A stretch of 64,000 bases of DNA from Calliopum simillimum (lineage: Eukaryota; Arthropoda; Insecta; Diptera; Lauxaniidae), in contig OX638372.1 of the NCBI GenBank assembly GCA_951812925.1, positions 87,627,058 to 87,691,057 on the forward strand, in the 5' to 3' direction. Under the pieces are notes generated by a model that ran no database searches, was not told where the DNA came from, and saw only the letters and a program-made list of their open reading frames with translations. The position numbers and the translations under genes were made by a program. Below are positions 21,768-36,700 of this stretch, piece by piece. The first letter of the stretch is position 1; every line of letters starts with the position of its first letter.

Positions 21768-24700
21768 CCCAGCCAGCCAGCCAGACAGACGGACATGGCT
21801 ATATCGACTCAGGAGGTGACGCTGATCAAGAATATATATACTTTTCTATACCTGCCACGCCTCCTTCTCTGCGTTACAAACGGAAGGACAAAGTGAATAT
21901 ACCCTGGGTGTAGGGTATAAAAATGTCTTCCAACCTCATGGTTGTGTCTATAAAAGAAAAGTTCCTATTCCGCTGCCACCTCCAAGTCATATAGACAATT
22001 TTAAAATTTAACAGTCAGAATAATGTTGTGATGTTAATGCCTTTCACGACTTTATCAAATCGACCCTGACTGACGCCCAAACGAATAAAGATAGATAAAT
22101 GAAATTGGATCTGGAATTAAAAAAAGCGTGATCGATTAATCATCACAAAAAGCCCATATGAGAGGTAGTCGTGAACATTATGCGACCACTCGCATTATAC
22201 CCTACACCCAGGGTATATTCACTTTGTCCTTCCTTTTAGAACGCAGAGAAGGAGGCGTGGCAGATATAGAAAAGTGGGGTAAGGTAACCGGCTGTGGGCC
22301 GTCACCGGTTGTGGGCCACCCCTTGTATTTTTTGACGTTTATAAAATATGACAGATCTGAGTTTGAGGTTATGTGTACATTGACAATAGACAGTATTAGT
22401 GCGAACATTGAAGTGAAAGGACGCATCTGACCCGCAGCTACAACAAAACATGCAGTATTTTCGTTAAATTTTCCGATTTTATATCGAGTTTACTCAAAAT
22501 TTTGCCAGTCACTTAAGGGATGGCTGCCGTTACCGGTTGTGGGCCACCATGTTTTTTGCATGAAAATACCACCAAATTTGACAAAAGCCAATTCGATCAA
22601 ATGCAACGGTGGCTGCGATCGTTTTGTGCATTTGAAATGCGCTGTTATAAAAAAGAGCTATTATACATGCAAAAATTGCGAATCCGATGAGGATGATTAA
22701 TAATTTAAAAAAGTCACATTTTCTTGATGTTTTTCGCCACTAGAGGCTTCACTTATAAATAAATTTTGATAATACGTATTTTTTTACTGGTTTTGCTTCA
22801 TAACTTTGCATTTGAAGTGGATTTTTCAGGGTGGCCCACAACCGGTCATAAATTTTTTTTTGTCCAAAAAAAAGCTTTTTACAAAATTTGTTAAAAAAAA
22901 TTTTTCTTGAAAAATTATAGAAAAATTGTTTCTTTTTGGTTACCCACAGCCTCTAGCTTTTTATTGGTACCCACAAGTCCGAAAAATGTATACTTGAATG
23001 CAAGTTACGGGCAAAAAACGAAACCCGGCCCACAACCGCTTACCTTCCCCTATATACAGTAAGAAGCAAAACTGTCAACATGTTTGCTATTTTTGACTTA
23101 GTACTGACGCTATCGTCCATTCTGATTACATGACCAACAAGAAATATGAACCAAACGGAAGCCTAACCTTTCTTCTATTCAAATATGTGAGCAATTTTAC
23201 CAAACTTCAAACCATAAACAAATAATGAACAAAAAACCATTTCGAAAACATGTTGACAGTTTTGCACCACTTTAAGTGATGTGCGTATGAACCTGGAACG
23301 TGAATTTTTCCTAGTTTAAAAAAACGATTCCAATAAAGTTTGTTGTGCTGATTCCAAAACTGGCCACAGAATCCCTCTACCTCGTCAGAATTTTGAGGTA
23401 TCCTAAACTTAAAGTGCAAAAAACGACGTTTTTGCTCTTTTTCAAATTAGGTTCAAGGTTGCAAGGATTTTTTCTGCTCTATTCCGTAAAAAATACTTGA
23501 ACATCTTGCTTTTTCCCTTTCCAAAAAAGTGATGAATGGTCATTTACGATTTTTCTTTGCAAAGTTATGCTCACTCTAAGATGACATCATAAAATACCCA
23601 AAATTCATACTAAGAGTAATTTGGGTATTTTTTGGTCATATTTCTCCAGAAGGATATGTTTATAAACCATTTTAAGGTAGAGGAATGGAAAACACAATCG
23701 GAGTTTTGCCAATAAAAGAAGAAATTTGAAGTAAAACACGCCAAATGTCTCAGTTAAAGAAGCATGATGTGACTGATTTGGCTAAAATTAGGCATTGTTG
23801 TATTACCGATGCCTAGCATTATAAAAGTGCTAGGTCTTAGCTCTTGTATTATTTGTTGTAAATTTCTTAGAAAGACTGCTTTTTATAAACTCAAACTTTT
23901 TGTTTTCAGATTTTTCGAAAAATTTTAAATTTTTCAACAATTTTTCTAAGCCCAAATAATAAGAAAAAAGCATTTCAAAACGTTCTAAAAATTCTGAAAA
24001 AACTCTGACGTATTCTTTCATGCATTCTAAGCATTTAATGCTTAACAAAAAAGCAAAGCCTACTAAGAAAAAAATCTCATTCGTATTATCGAACCGTAAA
24101 ATTTACCGCTGTTTGTATTATAGAATCACGTGTGGAAGAAATATTGCATTCGTATTATTGGACATTCGTAATACGGAGCATTCGTATTGCTGGACGTCGA
24201 CTGTATAAATGCAAGCTCTCAACAAAAACTGAGTGAAATCGGACAAGAGGGCACCTCCCGTATAAGCAATGTTTTCGAAATACTGCAGTGTAGGGTATTT
24301 AATGTTTGGCCAGGCCAAACGTTACACCCTTACTAGTTTTAAGTCACAATCAGATCACGGCTTTATTAAGTGTACAGAATTTCATGTATATAGCTTTGTA
24401 CGATTGGCCGTAATCGTAATTTCAACTGGCAGATGGGCACATTTGCAAAAGGACCAATACGAGCTCAACATAAAAATATGAAAAAAGCATAGAAATTGGT
24501 TTTCGGCATTTATCATGATCTTGGGGATAATGAGTTCAAAAAACCTTCAAATTAAAAAAAAAAAAAAAAATTGCTTTTGAATTATCTTAATAAAAAAGTA
24601 ATTTCTTATATACTACTTATGTATTGATCAAAAAATTGAGTATCCAAGAAATTAAGAAATAGTTTTTCTATAGCATAAGAGACCAACGGTTTTTTCATAT

Positions 24701-27700
24701 GAATTTTTTTTCTACGCCGTGCTAAACTTGAAAAAAAAAAAGCATCAAAATGTAAAAAAATCTTAATTTTTGAGATACATTAGCCTTAATCCACCAATCA
24801 CGGCTAGACGATGCTTGTATTAAGTCCAAATTTAGATGGCATATTAACTGAAAGATTACAAAATGTGATTCGTCTCAGATAATCTCAAAGATGGCGAAAT
24901 TCATTCTAATTTTTTTTAGTTTTAATCATATATAAATAATAAATTAAAAAGTGTTTCTAGTTTATTGTCTATCGTGAAGCCATAGAGGTTTATCTGCGAT
25001 AATTTCGAGCCCTAATCCCTAACCTGCTAGAAAACCTTAAGTATGCCAAAAAATTATTTTGCTATTTCAGTCTCATAAAGTGTTACCAAAATAAAAGCAT
25101 TTTAATTTTTAAGGAATGAAAAAATCAGTTAAAAAATTTCAGTTTCCACTTACCGATAATGGCATTTCAGGGCCCCACCATTTGCAAAAGTTTTGGGACA
25201 ATCAGAGCACTTATAAGGTCGTTCTCCAGTATGTGTATTCATATGATACGTGAGATGAATTTTTGCACTAAAAACACGTTCACAAAGTCTAAGTAGGTAA
25301 ATAGAAAAATAAAAATGTATGTGTAAGAATAATAATTTAAACACAACAAACTTACTCGCACTGGTAGATTGTAGCGTTGCTATCAGTGTCAATTATTTTA
25401 TGTACTTCTATTTTATGTATTTTCAATACCCTTTGTTGGTTAAAGGATTTACCGCACGTATCGCAAGTATACGCACGCTCATTAGCGTGAGTTCTAGAAA
25501 AATAAATTAATAAAAATCCTACGTTATTATACAGGTATGTATATAACTTTTGAAATTGGATCTTGCTTCTGAAAAAAATGCGATTTTAAAAGCAATGAGC
25601 AAAAAACTGTTAATAGGTATTTCGGTGACGCACTGTGGGCTAAATTTTATGAAAATCGCCAAAAGCTTAAACATTTTTTTTTTTTTTTAAATTTTGATGT
25701 AATTTTAAATCAGGGCGACCGAAAACTTTAAACTGAATACTTGAGTGCATAGGTTTTCGTAACTGTGCCGATTTTCAAAAATTTGATCCCACTGAGTGAC
25801 GCTATGTTTCTAAAATATTATTGGTTGAAACATAGAGTAGATTAGTAGTAGTATGGTTTGAAATGGTAGGCAGAATGAATGACGAGAAAAACTGAAGATG
25901 GGACTGTGTTCAGGATCAATCATAGATGAAAAGTCTGTTTGAAGTAAAGTTCTTGCCGATCATTTTAGCGAGATAGTGCATTTTTTCTCACTTTTTTGTG
26001 AGAAATGGTTCAAAAAAACAGGATCAAAAACTGAGTATGCTGATAGTTTTTTGCATGTTTGTGAACCTAATTTTATTCAAGAGATATTGAATCTTCTATA
26101 AATTATGTTTTGTTTTTGTATGATGTTGGATACGTTATTTTTTGATCTAGTTTTTTTAAACTTTGAACCATTTGGAAAGGAGTCAGCTAGGATTTCAAAT
26201 CGAACCGACTTTTTATTTATGATGAGCCTTGAACACAGTCCAATCTCTAGATTTTCTTATCGTTTTTGTGATACTTAACACTTCTTACTGGCCACTGTGA
26301 ATAATAGATAATAAAAATAGAATAATCATTCACTGAAATTTTAACTGCAAGGCTTTTTAAAAGTTGATTCGTTTTACAGATATAGAAATGGTATTGCTAA
26401 TATATACTTGCATAAATCAAAAACATCTTAACCTCCGATAATGCAAAATAGAAGCATCGTAATTAAAAGGACATTTATGTAAAATTAGAAGAAAATAAAT
26501 TTGATCAAAACTGTAAGCAAAAATCAATTTCCTGTTAGTGTTAGACAATCTCAAGTATACCAAAAAACAGTAATTTTGCTCATTCAGAATAATAAAGTGT
26601 GAATAAAAAAAAAAAAATTAAAAACCATATCACTAATCAGGATTTAAGGGTGAAATAATATGTTACAAATTTAATTTTTCTCTAACCGATAATGCCATTT
26701 CAGGGCACCAGGATTTGTATAAGCCTTTGGACAATCAGAGCACTTATAAGGACGTTCGCCAGTATGTGCTCTCATATGATACGTAAGATGAACTTTTTCA
26801 CTAAAAGCACTTTCACAAAGTCTAAGTAGGTAAATAGAAAAAATATTATATGTAAGAATAATAATTTCAACAAAAAAAAAAAAACTTACTCGCATTGGTA
26901 GATTGTTCGGTTTCTCTCAGTGTCAATTATTTTATGTACTTCTACTTTATGTGTTTTCAATCCTTTTTTTTGGGTAAATGATTTGTCACAGATATCGCAA
27001 GAATGAGGGCGCTCATTAGTGTGGGTTCTAGAAAAAAAATTAAACTAAAAAGATTCCTACATTCGTATAAGTACACAGGCGTGAAAATTTTTAAAATTGA
27101 TTTTTCCCTTCGGTAAAAGTGATTTTAAAAGAAATAAGCAAAACACTTTTATTAGGTATTTGGGTGAAGTTTGTAAATTAAATTGTTAAAATAAATGAAA
27201 AACCATTTTTGCATAAATCAAAGTCTTCTTAACTTCCGACAATTATTTAAAATTTTAAGTAGTTAAAATTTCATCTATGTCAATTTCTTGTAAGTGTTAG
27301 ACAATCTCAATCTAAACCGTGTTTTTGTTCATAGTTAGAAAATTTTAGATTCATAACGTGTTATAAAAAAAAACTTGTAACAAAATCAGATTTTGAAAGA
27401 ACAACAATCAAACGCGCCAGTGTTAATTATAAATTTTAATTTTCTCTAACCGATGATGGATGCCACGGGCCCCAGGCGTTGCAAAAGCTTTTGGACAATA
27501 AGAGCATTTGTGAGGGCGTTCGCCAGTGTGTGTTCTCATATGATACGTAAGTTGAGCCTTTTGACCAAAAGTGCGTTCACAAATTCTAAGTAGACAAATA
27601 GAAAAAAATATTATGTGTAAGAATAAAAATTTCAGCACAATAAACTTACTTGCAGTTATATGGGCGTTCGCCAGTATGTGTTCTCATATGACACGTAAGA

Positions 27701-30700
27701 GTATTCTTTTGAAAAAAAATACGTTCACATATTCTACAATATGTTGGTAAAGAGAAAGATAGAAAAAATATTGCATGTAAGAATATGGTAAAAGTTCGAA
27801 CTTTGACACAATGAACTTACTCGCACTTATGGGTTTCACGGTTGCTATTAGTGTCAATCATATTATGTATCTCAACTTTATGTCTTTTCAATGTCGAATT
27901 TTTGGTAAATGATTTGCCACAGATATCACAAGTGCGCTCGTCTATTAATTCATTAGTGTGGGTTCTAGAAAAAAAAATATTTAGAAAATTTCTACTGTTA
28001 TAAAAGTAAACAGGTATGTGAATTGTGTAACATCGAGGGGAATCTTTTAAATAAACCCCTGAAAAAATGTTCATGCCTCGTAAGCAAAATCTAACAATTT
28101 GTTTACCGAAATTCACACGAAGGGCACCACTTCCGTCCGCTTGCCTAGAAATTTGATGTGCCCGTGCCCTTCGTGTGAGTTTGCACTATGAAACACAGTC
28201 TACGTCGACAAATTTGATGCGTAAACAGCTTCGAAAAAATACGAGAGCGATTGTTGTCTAATAAATGTATAGAGCGCCAGATAGAAAGTGGATGATGCCA
28301 GGATTTTTTTATCCCCTACCCCCTGAGCATGTCACAGCGAGCCTTAACCATAATAAAGTTTTATATCAACCACGTCAAATTCGGCGTATGCAGGATTATT
28401 CTACTTAAAAATACTAATTAATAACTGCAAACAAAAGTTTCGTACCTGATCGTCTGAAGAAGATATTGCAATTTTACTAATTTTTTTTCTTTGAGTGCAT
28501 TTATTTTCATATTGTTTTAAGTTTTAAGAAAAAGATAAAAAACTGAGTATGCACAAAATTTTCTGTATGTTTTTAAATTTAAAAACTGCAAACCAAAAAA
28601 CCGTGACTGATTCCATTCAGGAGATTTTGAATTTTAAACTATTTTTTATGCTTTTTTTTTAAAAACCCGGTTTTTTCGTATTTAAGACAAACACAAACAA
28701 AAACCAGATATACTAATAGTCACTCCAGATGTGATTTTTGATGCTTAATCCGAATCCGGTCTTAGAATTGTTATATTACATCTCGGTTTTGAGATATCCT
28801 CACATAAAAGTTTAAAAAACACAATTTTTTCCTATTTTTGAAGTTATATAACAAGACAAGGTCATTTTAAGCTGAAAAATCTGGTATAACAACTAATAGC
28901 CCTAGTTTTTTTCTTCAAAATACAATTAAATTGATATCGAAATCTTTTTTTTTGTCGGAGATATCTTAACCTAAAATGCTAAAAAAGTCCAAAAACATGA
29001 TTTTTAGCTATATTGGATGTCATATGCAGGACGCACAAAATTTTGTTGTGAGTTTCTATCACCAGAATCATTTGGTACTCTTTTTTGGCTTCAAATTGAG
29101 CTATCAAATGGGTATTTCTAATATTTCTCTGCAAAGTTATGATCATTTTAAAATCACATCATGAAACTCATAGTGAAAAATCTCGGTTTTTGGATATATT
29201 TGAGGTTGTATACAGTACGGACGAAATTTGCCTGCCTTTTTTTACTGACCGGATCATGTAGTACCATTTGTCTTGTTATATAACTTCAAAAATAGGAAAA
29301 AATTGTGTTTTTTAAACTTTTATGTGAGGATATCTCAAAACCGAGATGTAATATAACAATTCTAAGACCGGATTCGGATTAAGCATCAAAAATCACATCT
29401 GGAGTGACTATTAGTATATCTGGTTTTTGTTTGTGTTTGTCTTAAATACGAAAAAACCGGGTTTTTAAAAAAAAAGCATAAAAAATAGTTTAAAATTCAA
29501 AATCTCCTGAATGGAATCAGTCACGGTTTTTTGGTTTGCAGTTTTTAAATTTAAAAACATACAGAAAATTTTGTGCATACTCAGTTTTTTATCTTTTTCT
29601 TAAAACTTAAAACAATATGAAAATAAATGCACTCAAAGAAAAAAAATTAGTAAAAATGCAATATCTTCTTCAGACGATCAGGTACGAAACTTTTATTTGC
29701 AGTTATTAATTAGTGTTTTTAAGTAGAATAATCCTGCATACGCCGAATTTGACGTGGTTGATATAAAACTTTATTTTGGTTAAGGCTCGCTGTGATGTAT
29801 GTATGAAACTCTACTATTTAATAAATTTTTATCGAAAATTGGTCACGTTACCAAATTTTACCACTTTGACACCACTGTTTCGTGACCGTTGACGAAATCA
29901 CCACAAAAAGTAACGCTTGTCCAGACCCCTACCCCTCTTAGAATATTACGAGGCTTATGGACAGCCCCTTCCGCAATTAATATTTTCATTAATTTCTTGT
30001 TGCCTGGCAAGCATTTGTAACCGGCAGAATACTACCAGGCGACACACAAAATATACAATAAAAAGAGTATAGAAAATTAATTTTCTTCAACACAAAAAGC
30101 ATATCGATACCTTAGAGCACGATAGTCTTATCTCCATTTTTCGAATTGTTGGGAAATGCAAAAAGTAGATTTCAAACAGTGGTTATTTAGAAGTGGCTGC
30201 TATTTTGATATAACGATATATGCAACATTTTTACCTTTAGTATATTTTAACATAATTTAATGTTTTTAACCAATTTTATTAATTTCTAACGAAATCCCAG
30301 CCAATTTATAATATGTCATTACTTTTGCTCTTATATAGAATTCCACTACTATTGAAATAAACGACGTATTTAGTACATTTTTTGAAGTTTTTCCACTAAA
30401 ATGTCGTAAAAAGTCATGAAACGCGTAGAAAACACGAAAAAACGAATTTTTTTTTTTTAATTTTTGAATTTTTGGTTCCGACAAAAACAAGAGTGGAGCT
30501 TTGGGTGTAACCAAATTTGTTCACTAAAATGTCGCAAAAAGTCATGAAACGCGAAAAAACGAAGAATTTTTTTTAAAATGTGACTGATTTGAATATTCAG
30601 TGGAGATAGGACAGTAGCGCTCTTGAAAAAACTACATTTTGGAGATAGGATTTTTTTTAATTTTCGAATATATTGGTGTTTTAGTGGTATTTTGACATCA

Positions 30701-33700
30701 CACAGTTTTCCACACGGTAAAGAAGCCCACAATGTTGCCATAACTGCAAAAATCTCAAAATCGCAAAAAGTGGAGGACTATAGCCATCTAAGGACTATAG
30801 CGCTCTAAGGGATCGATATATACTTGCAGTCGTTATTATGAACCTTCATATGTTTCATATGAGGTATGTTCGTTATGATTTCCAGTAAAAATTATGCAGG
30901 TACTAATTTTGAGAGAGTAAAAAACTATTTTTTCGCAAAGACGAAAAATGCTTTGTACAAACCAAACAGAATCCAGTAACAATTATCCAGTAAAGACTGG
31001 TAGAGTAGAACGGGGCAATGTCGTGAACTCAACTTTGACATGCTCGTAAAGCCGTACTTCTCAAGCGAATGCGACGAGTAAGCATCCGATCGAAAGATAA
31101 TTTCGTTGGTTACATCCATGTGTAACAACATTTGAAGAAAAAAAAATGTGCACGACATTACCCTCCTCAAAATTTGTGGGGTAATGTAGTGCATTGTTTT
31201 CCGAGTATAGTTAAGGTACCAAAATGTGCGAGAAATGATAGGTAGTGATTCTATTAGAGGAGATTTAGCATTATCATGTATTTATTCATTATTATACAAG
31301 TCTGAAGTACATAATATGTTGTGTACAAAATTATACAGTCAAGAAATACGATTTGAAGAGAAAAAATTAGTAAAATTTGGCTATTTGCCAGATGAAATGG
31401 GGGTTATCGTGAATCAAGATTCCCGGGGAATTTTTGCAGGCTGCAGTGCATTCTCTATTGCAATTTGAGGAAATTCCCCGGGCATCTTGATTCACGATAA
31501 CCCCCAATATGAAAACAAAACACTTTGCAAATTTACAAAAAATGTTTGATATGAAAAAAAACTTCCATGTCTATTCTTCTGCGCACTGTCTTCGGACACT
31601 AGGGCGACCGCGTTTCCTCTCCGATGCTCTTTTGTCATTAGTTTTTGCGGCTTTCTTAGCTGACTTTTCAGCAGCTTTTTGTCGCTTGACCACCTCTTTT
31701 TCAATTTTTTTGTTCGCAGCCAATTGTTTTTTGTTTTCTAGGCTCCTTTTGGGCTGTTGCCTCTTGTTCGGCACGCAAGGAATCCAATACTTCTGGACTG
31801 GTGAGAAGAGCAAAAGTACGACGCTCGCAACCACGACTATTCGCTGTTCGTGCTGCATCAGTCGAAATTTCTAGATTAACACTCACATTGCGGTGCATCA
31901 GTTGTTCGTTTAATGCATTCGTCGGAGTTGATAATGGTGTGCTTGAAATTGCTGGATCAAACGGCTGTGCAGGTGTTTCTGGAGTGATTGTTATTGTAAG
32001 GTTTGATGGATCTTGATGGATTGATGCTTCAAGTGATGTTGGATGGATATCTCCGTATGGCCGATCGGTTACTGATGACGACAAAAAATCATCTTCTGTG
32101 AAAATGTCTCGCTTGAATGGCCAAATTCCCGTTGACCGGAATCCACTTATAATGTTCATCGACGAAGCGCCTTTGAGGATCGGCTCAGCAACAAGTTCTG
32201 CAACATTCTGAATTCCAATTGGAACGTTCGGGTGATTGAACATCCACGCGTTGCATGCATTTCCAAAATATGTCTTCAATGGTCCAAAAACACCTCTATC
32301 GAGTGGTTGGAGCTTATGACTGGTGTGTGGCGGCAGCGTCAAAACGTCGATGTTATTTTCTTTGCACAAACTTAATGCCTCGATCGACAAATGCGATGCG
32401 TGATTGTCGATGATCAACAATGTTCTTTGCGTACCGGCTTTGATTGCGTATTTTATAAAGTGACGAATGAATTGAAGATAAGTCTCAGTGGTCTGGCAAC
32501 CCGATCCATTCGCAACTCCTTTTGCGTCCTCACTTCCGTGCATAAGGAACCTATCCTGCATCTCGGCTCGCGGATAGATGAAAAATGGTGGAATTTTTTC
32601 GCCAGCGGCGGAAACTGCTAGCGCAAGGGTAACATCGATCCCACGTTTGCCTGAACTAGCCGCAGCCACACAACGCTGACCTTTTCGGGCTAAAACAGTT
32701 TCGTCCATGTTCCACACAGTTGCCGCGGTATATTCGTGGGATTCTCGAATGCTCTCGTACAATTCGAAAAATTTTTGAACCACAGGTAGATTAAAAGCAC
32801 TGGCTCGACCCAGGGATGTTGCCACTGGTCTTCGCAGACTTAAGTCTGGGTACCTCTTCATAAAACTATCGGCCCAGCTTTTCGAGGCAGCTGGTTCTTC
32901 ATTTCCTTCCTTGGGAAACCAATTGGTTGGAATGTGCTTGATACATTTAGCTGCCTTCAGTTTTTGTGCGTATTGAAAAGTAAGCCTTCGCAATTGTAGC
33001 AAACTGAGCCCGTAAAACATATTCGCCGATTCCAGCAGATAATTGTGGAGCTCCTGCTCTTGTTCAGGATTGAATACCTTGAAAAAGATCATCGTTAGAA
33101 AATTATTCACGAACAAGTTCAAAAATCATTTGCTTACTCGTTGCCCGATGTGAGCTATTGATTTAGGTGCTCTTCCTAGCAATCGGTCACGCAAAGTTTG
33201 TGGTGGTATCCCAAATTTCATTGCTGCCCCTCGCACACTGCTTCCTTCTTCGACAGCTTCCATTGCCATTTCGAAAGCATTTTCATTTCGTTTTTCAGTC
33301 TTCCTTTGTCGATTGCGCATTTTCCTGGATGAAAAAATTATTGCAAAAATTATTGATAACTTATAAACGAAAAAATTGCATGCCGTATTTATTCGCATAT
33401 AAGCCGCACTTTTTTTCAACGTTTTAGAGCTCTAAAATGAATGAAAACATAAAATATTGAGTTGATAGATATTGATGAGAATATTGGATGTAAACAATAT
33501 TTTCATAACGACCGTTAGAATACTCGATTTATTTTACAATTAATTTTTTAAAACAATTGTTCAATGCAAAAACATAATATTCAATCGCTCTTTTATTAAA
33601 AGAAACTTTATTATCAGTATTATATTCAAATCACTCTTTTCTGTATAGTGCAAGACATTGCCCCAATGGTCGTTTTAAAGGTCAACTTCAATAACTCGGT

Positions 33701-36700
33701 GGAGCCCAAAATTTTTTTCGAAAACCAAATACTTCTTTTCTTTGGCAGGATATTTCATTTCAGAAAACTCTTACCTGGTATATTTTCCCGCAAGGAAAAT
33801 TATTTTTCTGACCCGATGAAAAAACACTTTTATCGTCCCGAAAGCGTGCGTTTTGAAAAAAAACGTTACTCTGTAGAGACGAACTGGTGAAAATTGCTAG
33901 TATTATATGCATAAGCTCAGTAGGTCAGCAGGTCCCTACCTTAGAAACAGTTGGTAAATCATTCAATTCTTTGGGCTAAAACAGCCAGTGCACGACATTA
34001 CCCCATGCACGACATTACCCCGTTCTACTCTAAACATATTTTTTTGACACTTGGTAATATGCTAAAATAAAAAATTAATTTTTTCACAAAATTGTTACAG
34101 CACAAAGGAGAAATGCTGAAAAGGTCGCTCGGTGCCCTTTAATTTGACTAACTGAATATAAAAAACACAACATCATGCTTATTTTATTGTTTCGAAAAAT
34201 ATTTTTGAAAACATTTATTAATGAAAAATATTTCCAAGTGTCAAAAACATATGTTTTCTTACTGGACAATTTTCGCTAGTAATACTTTGTCCAGTAAAAA
34301 CTCTCTTATAACAAACTGTCAATTTACTCTCACACTTTCTCTCTCGTTACTGGATTTTTGGGTAAAACAATTCCGATTTCGATCGGAATCGGAATAGAAT
34401 CAATTTGAAGGGTCTCTGCGTTTCGATATTGAACACTACATCGGAATTGCGTTTCCGTAAATCGAATTAAAACCAGTAGGCAATTTTACTTATTTCAATA
34501 AAATTTCGATTCCATTTTGTTTTTCGAAACTCAGAATATAATATAATATATTATATATAAAACATTATTTAAAATATGAATAGAATCTAGTAAAAAGTCT
34601 TTAAATCTTACTCGCAATCTGTGTTTGGTAAAAGTTTTTCATCTTTTGTGGTATCTGACATTTTGATCCTTGAACCACTAATAGATTTCTGTTTTTTTGT
34701 TTTTCCCTTAACGTTAACTTTATGTGACGATGACTTTTTTGGATGTGGCACATATTCGTCATCGCTTGTGTTAGAAAATAGTTCATTTTCCATTTCGCCA
34801 AGACAGCCCGCTCTCTCTATTTTCTTTAGAAAAAATAAAAACAAAAAAAGTTTTATTATGCAAATTATTTGGAAATTGAATTATGGTTAATTACCGGTTA
34901 GGAGTTATTCAATAAAAACCATTCAATTCAAGTGGTGATAAACGTTAACAAAATCGGTTTTTATTAAATATCTCCCAAACGGTAAATTTTGTACATATGT
35001 ATGAATATAAAAGGGTTAGAAAATAAAGCCTAACAAAAACCAAATAACTTCCAATAAAATAAAAACACGATATAACACCCAAAACAAAAACGAAATAATG
35101 TCCAAATTCTTTTCTTATAAATTTGGGCGATAATCATTTTGGAAATACCGCCCAAAGCCCCATTATTCCAACTGGTACTATAAATCAGCAAAATATCAGA
35201 GTTTTGTAGGGCGTATCGTATATCGCAAATAGTGTTGAAATAAAAGATGTTAGCAGGGGTGTATTCCCAAATATTCGCCTACCGTTTCGCTATCACTGCC
35301 AACGCATGAGATCTAGGCCATTTGTTTGCGTTCTGATTTGTTTTTTCAACTGAATCTTGTATTTTCTTTTGTAATTTTTGTAACAATGCCTACTGAAATA
35401 GAAAGCTGATTTGAAAATTTACGACCGCCAGTCATCTTAAACCCAACCATTCTAAGAGTTTCATAAAAAACGATCACCGCCGAATATTATTCCGAGCGTT
35501 TTGAACATATTCAATATTGATTTATTTCATTTATTGACCGGTAATGCCCTCATAAATTACAATAATTATCTAATGTTCGAACTCGTGCAAAACGGCTCAA
35601 ACGATTTTTATGAAATTTTTTGTGTATGTTTGGTAGGTATGAGAATAAGTTGTAAAGTATATTTCATACCGCTGTATATTTAGGGTGGCCCTCATACAAA
35701 AATATTTTATAAATCGCATTTTCTCAAAGACCGGTTAATTGATTCAAATTAATTCTACACCACGTGAATTTTATATTAAGTGGCACAGCTTAAGCTGGAA
35801 ACTTTTTTTAGGCTGTATATTTAGGGTGGCTCTCATACAAAAAAATTTTTTAAGTCGTATTTTTTCGATTCACATGGAATTTGGCTTTTATATTAATACG
35901 CACAGCTTAGGCTGTTTTAATGAAAAGCGCTGGAAGGAGCGTTGTGGCCACACCGCTAGATAAAACACTTTATGGAAGTTGGTACATATTATGAATTGCC
36001 ATCCTACCATCTAAATAAAATTAGTCGATGATGCTGTCAGCAATACCGCAGTCAAATGATGTAAAGAGAATATGCGGTTATGGACGGTAGATACTCAGAT
36101 TCAAAAGAACACCTGCAGTTTAAAATTGGCAGCTTGTCTGATGCTTGTCCTTTCTTTGACCAGATCGAGCGCAGCTCGCATTTGCTCCAAAGTATGCGAA
36201 CTAGGCCGGGTCAATTTGTTCGGGAGGCAAAAAATTGGCGAAGAGTATAGCAACAAAAAAATCTATGAAAAATTCTAAAAAACTTTGCCCAAGAGAACAT
36301 GGGTCTAAAATCAATATCGAGCCTCCGTAAATTACGTTGAAGTTTTGATGTACTACTTTAAAATACAATAAGAAAAAGAAAAAATTCAAATTTTTTTTTA
36401 CTTGTTTCATATAAAATTATAGCCCAGGAAAATAAGAATATTTCTGCGACAAAATTCCAAGTGAATTTTTTTCACCGGAATTATATTTATTTATGCATGT
36501 AATATAATGTGTAAAAAAAGTCCATTGAAGTCCATTGTGCGCATAAAAAGTTATTCAGGCATAAAGGTCGCTAAAATCAGTTTTTTGCAAATATCTCGCT
36601 AACGCAAACTTTTACAGAAAAATTTTTCTCCACAATTTTGTAACACAGAAAATTTCCTATTTAAAAATGTAAAAAATGTTTTTGAGTAGCTTATAGCTTA

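Noticed and set aside
21720..21790. CCAG repeat with coding potential for Pro-Ala-Ser-Gln
   Set aside because: It is an internal short tandem repeat of the dispersed R1 family, also seen near 210 in diverged form, not a gene.
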